This document shows positions 59,460-64,000 of a DNA stretch of 64,000 bases, one piece after another; within the stretch, counting starts at the first letter, position 1, and each line of letters opens with the position of its first letter. Origin of the DNA: Mycolicibacterium gilvum (GTDB taxonomy: Bacteria; Actinomycetota; Actinomycetes; Mycobacteriales; Mycobacteriaceae); contig NZ_UGQM01000001.1 of the NCBI RefSeq assembly GCF_900454025.1, forward strand, positions 5,456,001 through 5,520,000, read 5' to 3'. A model generated the notes under the pieces. That model saw only the letters and a list, made by a program, of their open reading frames with translations, did not search any database and was not told where the DNA came from. The translations under genes were made by a program, and so were the position numbers.

Positions 59460-60368
59460 ATGTGCGGGATCGTCGGGCTGCATCTGCGGACACCCGATCT
59501 GTACCCCCGGCTCGGTGAGCTGCTGACAGGGATGCTCTGCGAGATGGGGGACCGCGGCAGCGATTCGGCGGGCGTCGCGGTCTACGGTGACCCGGACTGG
59601 TCGCCGCCGGGGCGCGGCTGCGTCTCCGTCGCCGATCTGGGCACCGGCGTGGCCGAGGACGCCACACAGGTGGCCGCCGCGGTCGGCACCGAACTCGGGG
59701 GCGACGTCGACGGCGTCGCCGTCGGCGCCAGCTACGTCCTGTCGGCCGAGGTGGACTCCGAAGCACTGCTGTCGGCCGTGCGCGCTGCCTATCCGCAGGC
59801 GATCATCGCCGGGTTCGGTTCCGACATCGCGGTTCTCAAGGGCGTCGGCCATCCCCGCGCGCTCACCGACGGATGGGGTCTGGCCGGGGCCCGGGGCTGG
59901 CAGGGTGTCGGGCACACCCGCATGGCCACCGAGTCCGCCGTGACACCCGCGGGCTGCCACCCGTATGCGGTCGGTCCGGAGCAGTGCATGGTGCACAACG
60001 GGTCGTTCGCCAACCACGCGACGATCCGCCGCACCCTGCGCGCCGACGGCGTGCTCTTCGACAGCGAGAACGACACCGAGGTCGGCGCGCGGTTCATCGC
60101 GAAACTGCTCGCCGAGGGCCGCGATGTGGAGAGTGCACTCAAGGAACTGTGTGCCGTGTTCGATGGCTTCTACACGCTGCTGGTGTCCAACCGCGACTCC
60201 TTCGCCGTGGTGCGCGACGCGATCGCCTGCAAGCCTGCGGTGATCGCCGAGACCGGCGACTGGGTCGCAATGGCGAGTGAATACCGCGCTCTGGCAGCAC
60301 TTCCCGGCGTCGATCAGGCCCGTATCTGGGAACCGGAACCCGAGGTGGTGTACGCATGGCAGCGTTGA
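59460..60368 (+). CDS. glxB: GlxB-like class II glutamine amidotransferase (glutamate synthase N-domain)
   Basis: A 302-residue protein matching the GltB amidotransferase domain. Cys2 nucleophile follows Met (MCGIVGLHLR), and the oxyanion motifs QCMVHNGSFANH and GDRGSDSAG are seen. It would release ammonia (or methylamine from a methylamide) for the FMN subunit. In methylotrophs the same module is MgsA of N-methylglutamate synthase. Overlaps glxC by 13 bases. Confidence 0.88.
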   Translation: MCGIVGLHLRTPDLYPRLGELLTGMLCEMGDRGSDSAGVAVYGDPDWSPPGRGCVSVADLGTGVAEDATQVAAAVGTELGGDVDGVAVGASYVLSAEVDSEALLSAVRAAYPQAIIAGFGSDIAVLKGVGHPRALTDGWGLAGARGWQGVGHTRMATESAVTPAGCHPYAVGPEQCMVHNGSFANHATIRRTLRADGVLFDSENDTEVGARFIAKLLAEGRDVESALKELCAVFDGFYTLLVSNRDSFAVVRDAIACKPAVIAETGDWVAMASEYRALAALPGVDQARIWEPEPEVVYAWQR

Positions 60369-61039
60369 GGTACAACCTGCGCGAAATCCCCCTGCGCGAG
60401 GTCAACTCCGCACTGCACGCACCGGATCTCGACGGCGAGTTCGTCATCGAGAACCCCGCGGGTGCACACAATGTCGCCGTCGGACTGAACGCGCCGGTCA
60501 CCGTGACGATCGCCGGCCACGTCGGGTACTACGCCGCCGGCATGAACCAGCAGGCCGAGGTCGTCATCGACGGCAACGCCGGAACCGGCGTCGCCGAGAA
60601 CATGATGAGCGGGTCGGTGTGGGTCAAGGGCAATGCCTCGCAGTCGGCGGGCGCCACCGCACACGGCGGACTGCTGGTCGTCGAGGGCGATGCCGCGGCG
60701 CGCTGCGGTATCTCGATGAAAGGGGTCGACATCGTCGTCGGCGGCAACGTCGGCCACATGAGCGCGTTCATGGCCCAGGCCGGACGGCTGGTGATCCGCG
60801 GGGACGCCGGCGAGGCGCTGGGCGACTCGATCTACGAGGCCCGGCTGTACGTGCGGGGCGAAGTCGCGTCACTCGGCGCCGACTGCATCGCCAAGCCGAT
60901 GCGCGACGAGCACCACCAGGAACTCGAATATCTGCTCAAGACAGCGGGATTCGATGACGACGACACGAAGTCCTACACCCGGTACGGATCTGCGCGTTCG
61001 TTGTACCACTTCCACGTCGACAATGCCTCTTCGTACTAG
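60356..61039 (+). CDS. glxC: GlxC-like GXGXG-repeat subunit (glutamate synthase C-domain)
   Basis: A 227-residue protein of right-handed beta-helix type with repeated Gly turns (GNAGTGVAENMMSGSVWVKG, GGLLVVEGDAAARCG, VVGGNVGHMSAFMAQ). It corresponds to the GltB C-terminal domain / FwdC fold and is a structural subunit. In the N-methylglutamate pathway it is MgsB. Confidence 0.88.
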   Translation: MAALRYNLREIPLREVNSALHAPDLDGEFVIENPAGAHNVAVGLNAPVTVTIAGHVGYYAAGMNQQAEVVIDGNAGTGVAENMMSGSVWVKGNASQSAGATAHGGLLVVEGDAAARCGISMKGVDIVVGGNVGHMSAFMAQAGRLVIRGDAGEALGDSIYEARLYVRGEVASLGADCIAKPMRDEHHQELEYLLKTAGFDDDDTKSYTRYGSARSLYHFHVDNASSY

Positions 61040-61047
61040 GACCTGAG

Positions 61048-62382
61048 ATGACCTACACCGACGACGACCGCGCGCGCCTGGGCCTGCGTGAGTCGGCGAC
61101 CTTCGACCGGACCACCATCGCGGCCATCCAACGCGCCGCCGACACCGGCATCTACGACATCCGCGGCTGGGGCGCCAAGCGTCCGCTGCCCCATTTCGAC
61201 GATCTGCTGTTCCTGGGAGCCTCGATGTCGCGGTACCCACTGGAGGGCTACCGCGAACGGTGCGCCACCGACGTCGTCCTGGGTGACCGGCACGCCAAAC
61301 ATCCTCTGCACCTGGAGATCCCGGTCACCATCGCCGGGATGAGCTTCGGCGCGCTGTCCGGGCCGGCGAAGGAGGCGCTCGGCCGCGGCGCCAGCGAAGT
61401 CGGCACGTCGACCACCACCGGCGACGGTGGCATGACCCCGGAGGAGCGCGGGCAGAGCAAGTACCTGGTCTACCAGTATCTGCCGTCGCGGTACGGCATG
61501 AACCCCGACGATCTGCGCAAAGCCGATGCGATCGAGGTCGTCCTCGGCCAGGGCGCCAAGCCCGGCGGCGGCGGAATGCTGTTGGGCCAGAAGATCTCCG
61601 AGCGGGTGGCCGGGATGCGCACCCTGCCCGAGGGCATCGACCAGCGTTCGGCCTGCCGTCACCCGGACTGGACCGGACCCGACGACCTGACCATCAAGAT
61701 CAACGAACTCAGAGAGATCACCGACTGGGAGAAGCCGATCTACGTCAAGGTCGGCGCCACCCGCACCTACTACGACGTGAAGCTCGCCGTGCACGCCGGC
61801 GCCGACGTCGTGGTGGTCGACGGTATGCAGGGCGGCACCGCCGCCACCCAGGAGGTGTTCATCGAACACGTCGGGATCCCGACGCTCGCGGCAATCCCGC
61901 AGGCTGTGCAGGCCTTGCAGGAACTGGGGGTTCACAGACAGGTTCAATTGATCGTGTCGGGCGGCATCCGCAACGGCGCGGACGTCGCGAAGGCACTGGC
62001 GCTGGGCGCCGACGCTGTCGCGATCGGCACCGCCGCGCTGATCGCGCTCGGCGACAACCACCCGCGCTATGCCTCCGAGTACGAGAAGCTCGGCAGCGCA
62101 GCGGGTTTCTACGACGACTACCAGGACGGGCGGGACCCCGCCGGGATCAGCACCCAGGATCCCGAACTCGCCGCCCGGTTCGACCCGATCGCCGGCGGGC
62201 ACCGGTTGGCCAATTACCTGCGGGTGCTGACGATGGAAGCCCAGACCATCGCCCGCGCCTGTGGCAAGTCCCACGTCTGCCACCTCGAGCCCGACGATTT
62301 GGTCGCGGTCAGCATCGAGGCGGCCGCGATGGCGCGTGTCCCGCTGGCCGGCACGGACTGGATCCCGGGACAGCGGACATGA
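61048..62382 (+). CDS. glxD: GlxD-like FMN-binding glutamate synthase subunit
   Basis: A 444-residue TIM-barrel FMN subunit. Landmarks are MSFGALSGPAKEALGRGASE, TGDGGMTPEER, QGAKPGGGGMLLGQK and VIVSGGIRNGADVAKALALG-like C-terminal FMN phosphate site (here LIVSGGIRNGADVAKALALG). It uses ammonia or methylamine from GlxB to convert 2-oxoglutarate to glutamate or N-methylglutamate. The stop overlaps the next gene as ATGA. Confidence 0.9.
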   Translation: MTYTDDDRARLGLRESATFDRTTIAAIQRAADTGIYDIRGWGAKRPLPHFDDLLFLGASMSRYPLEGYRERCATDVVLGDRHAKHPLHLEIPVTIAGMSFGALSGPAKEALGRGASEVGTSTTTGDGGMTPEERGQSKYLVYQYLPSRYGMNPDDLRKADAIEVVLGQGAKPGGGGMLLGQKISERVAGMRTLPEGIDQRSACRHPDWTGPDDLTIKINELREITDWEKPIYVKVGATRTYYDVKLAVHAGADVVVVDGMQGGTAATQEVFIEHVGIPTLAAIPQAVQALQELGVHRQVQLIVSGGIRNGADVAKALALGADAVAIGTAALIALGDNHPRYASEYEKLGSAAGFYDDYQDGRDPAGISTQDPELAARFDPIAGGHRLANYLRVLTMEAQTIARACGKSHVCHLEPDDLVAVSIEAAAMARVPLAGTDWIPGQRT

Positions 62383-63584
62383 CCGAGACCGCGGACGTCG
62401 TCATCGTCGGCGGCGGCCTCGAAGGCGCGGCGGCAGCGTGGGCATTGAGCCGACGCGGTGTCACCGATGTCGTGGTGTGCGAACGCAGTACCGTCGGATC
62501 GGGGATGACCGGTAAGTCCAGCGGGATCGTCCGCTGCCACTACGGTGTCAGCTCGCTGGCCGCGATGGCCGCCGACGGCCTCGAAGTCTTCGAACAAGCA
62601 CAGGACATCTTCGGCACGGACATCGGCTTCCGGCAGACCGGCTACGTCGTCGGTGTCGGCGAGCAGAATGTCGACGCACTGCGTAAAAGCCTTGCCGCGC
62701 AACGCTCTGTCGGCGTGGAGACCGAGGAGATCGACGAGTCCGAGGTCGCGCGGCTGTGGCCGTTTGCCGATCTGACACCGTTCGCCGCCTTCGGCTGGGA
62801 GGCGCGCGGCGGGTACGGCGACGCGTACCAGACCGCGCAGGCGTTCTCGACGTCGGCGCGTGCTGCGGGCGTGCGGGTCCGGCAGGGCACCGCCGTCGCC
62901 GGGCTGCTGGTCGACGCAGACCGTGTCACCGGGGTCCGCCTCGCCGACGGTACCGAGATCTCGGCGGGCACGACCGTCGTCGCCACCGGTGTGTGGACGC
63001 GCCCGTTACTTTCGGCCCACGGGATCGACATGCCGATCCGGGTGATCCGCGAGCAGATCGTGATGATCGACCCGGGCATCGACGAAGCGGCCGTGGGCCG
63101 ACTGCCCGTGTTCTCCGACCTGGTGTCGCTGCAGTACGTGCGGCCCGAGCTGGGCGGGGAGATCCTGTTCGGCAACAGCGACCTGCCCGGCTACGACGCA
63201 ATTGCCCCTGCCGACCCGGACGCCTACCTCAACCGCGCCACCGACGACTTCGTCGACCTCACCGTCGACAAGGTCGGCACCCGCTTCCCCGGCTTCGACG
63301 GCGCGTCGATCACCGGCAGCTACGCGGGCTGTTACGACGTGACCCCGGACTGGAACCCGGTGATCTCCCGCGGGCCACTCGACGGTCTGGTGATCGCCGC
63401 GGGGTTCAGCGGCCACGGGTTCAAGATCGCGCCCGCGGTCGGCCAGCTCGTCGCCGATCTCGTCGTCGACGGACACGGCAGCGACCCGCGCATCCCGGCG
63501 TCGGACTTCCGGTTCTCCCGCTTCGCGGAGAACGACCCGCTCAAGACTCCCTACCCGTACGTCGGGGCAGGACAGATGCGCTAG
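62379..63584 (+). CDS. FAD-dependent amine/amino acid oxidoreductase (DadA/sarcosine oxidase-like)
   Basis: A 401-residue flavoprotein of the D-amino-acid oxidase superfamily. The dinucleotide fold is VVIVGGGLEGAAAAWAL; the C-terminal GFSGHGFKIAPAVGQLVADL is typical of sarcosine and glycine oxidases. ATG 62379 overlaps glxD by ATGA, so it is an integral part of the operon. Oxidation of a secondary amine such as N-methylglutamate or sarcosine is plausible from family and position. A dehydrogenase using an electron carrier is also possible. Confidence 0.85.
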   Translation: MTETADVVIVGGGLEGAAAAWALSRRGVTDVVVCERSTVGSGMTGKSSGIVRCHYGVSSLAAMAADGLEVFEQAQDIFGTDIGFRQTGYVVGVGEQNVDALRKSLAAQRSVGVETEEIDESEVARLWPFADLTPFAAFGWEARGGYGDAYQTAQAFSTSARAAGVRVRQGTAVAGLLVDADRVTGVRLADGTEISAGTTVVATGVWTRPLLSAHGIDMPIRVIREQIVMIDPGIDEAAVGRLPVFSDLVSLQYVRPELGGEILFGNSDLPGYDAIAPADPDAYLNRATDDFVDLTVDKVGTRFPGFDGASITGSYAGCYDVTPDWNPVISRGPLDGLVIAAGFSGHGFKIAPAVGQLVADLVVDGHGSDPRIPASDFRFSRFAENDPLKTPYPYVGAGQMR

Positions 63585-63594
63585 ACAAGGACCT

Positions 63595-64000
63595 GTGGCC
63601 AACCAGAACGACCGTGACGATCACACCCCGCTGCTGCGCAACACCTCGGGCACCGCGCGGGACCGCGATCCGGGCGCGCCGGTCGAAGAACTCGAGATCG
63701 AGTCGGCGATCGGGCGCAACGTGCGGCTCCTGCGCCAGCATCAGGGCCTCACCGTCGCCGAGACGGCCGCCCGCGTCGGCATCTCCAAGGCGATGATGAG
63801 CAAGATCGAGAACGCCCAGACCTCCTGCAGCCTGTCGACGCTGGCACTGCTCGCCAAGGGCTTCGACGTACCGGTCACGAGCCTGTTCCGCGGCGCCGAC
63901 GTGGAACGCCCCGCGGCGTTCGTCAAAGCGGGCACCGGGGCCCGGATCGTGCGCGAGGGCACCAGGGAGGGCCACGAGTACCAGTTGCTGGGTTCGCTGC
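63595..64000 (+). CDS. XRE-family regulator, partial
   Basis: The first 135 residues from GTG 63595, 10 bases after the FAD enzyme, with AAGGA upstream; the rest lies beyond the window. Residues about 35-90 are an XRE/Cro helix-turn-helix (GRNVRLLRQHQGLTVAETAA, then VGISKAMMSKIENAQTSCSL). Such proteins with a following small-ligand cupin domain often control catabolic operons; the later part (ARIVREGTREGHEYQLLGSL) begins in that style. It probably regulates the glnT-glx set. Confidence 0.85.
   Translation, partial: MANQNDRDDHTPLLRNTSGTARDRDPGAPVEELEIESAIGRNVRLLRQHQGLTVAETAARVGISKAMMSKIENAQTSCSLSTLALLAKGFDVPVTSLFRGADVERPAAFVKAGTGARIVREGTREGHEYQLLGSL

Overview
The window is high-GC DNA from a free-living, fast-growing type of mycobacterium (Mycolicibacterium-like). 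This rests on gene content: the Rv3689-Rv3695 gene order with a MoxR ATPase, a complete egtABCDE ergothioneine operon, a zinc-regulated mrf/cysteine-free ribosomal protein locus, a 421-residue LysC with an internal start, an F420-dependent oxidoreductase, and many leaderless or ATGA-coupled genes. No tRNA, rRNA, CRISPR array, prophage or transposase was seen.

Layout. 1-9.7 kb: benzoate and beta-ketoadipate catabolism. It holds the end of benB, an unusual BenC-FCD-BenD fusion, a large ATPase/LuxR regulator, a coupled pcaJIDF operon on the minus strand and a divergent LysR regulator. 9.7-14.9 kb: a Cys-rich mini-protein, an adenine methylase/restriction endonuclease pair, a secreted acidic protein and a PAP2 phosphatase. 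14.9-24.2 kb: an F420-dependent oxidoreductase and the Rv3689-Rv3695-like membrane/MoxR cluster. That cluster is interrupted by a 1.1-kb unit made of a VSR/DUF559-type endonuclease gene between two inverted copies of a 67-bp palindromic repeat. 24.2-30.3 kb: carotenoid oxygenase, GntR/FCD regulator, NCS1 permease, two PadR regulators with striking palindromic operators, and an aldo/keto reductase. 30.3-41.2 kb: RF3, glycerol kinase, two methyltransferases around a GCS2-family ligase, DctA, TetR with a tandem operator, a P450, and an EAL-DICT protein whose start region looks disrupted.

41.2-46.5 kb: egtA-E, five coupled genes. 46.6-49.5 kb: a secreted PknH-sensor-like protein, mrf, two Zur-like boxes and rpmB2-rpmG2-rpsN2-rpsR2. 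49.5-56.6 kb: catalase, a small membrane protein, a DUF4185 protein whose signal peptide lies inside a 63-bp palindrome, lysC-asd, a nitroreductase and an Ntn hydrolase. 56.6-64 kb: a nitrogen-assimilation cluster with a GlnR-like site, amt, a type III glutamine synthetase homologue, a split glutamate synthase set (glxBCD), a FAD oxidoreductase and a partial XRE regulator. Its composition also fits a gamma-glutamylmethylamide/N-methylglutamate route for methylamine nitrogen.

The signals most worth pursuing are the palindrome-flanked endonuclease unit, the BenC-FCD-BenD fusion, the palindrome-encoded signal peptide, the 44-bp PadR palindrome and the possible methylamine cluster.
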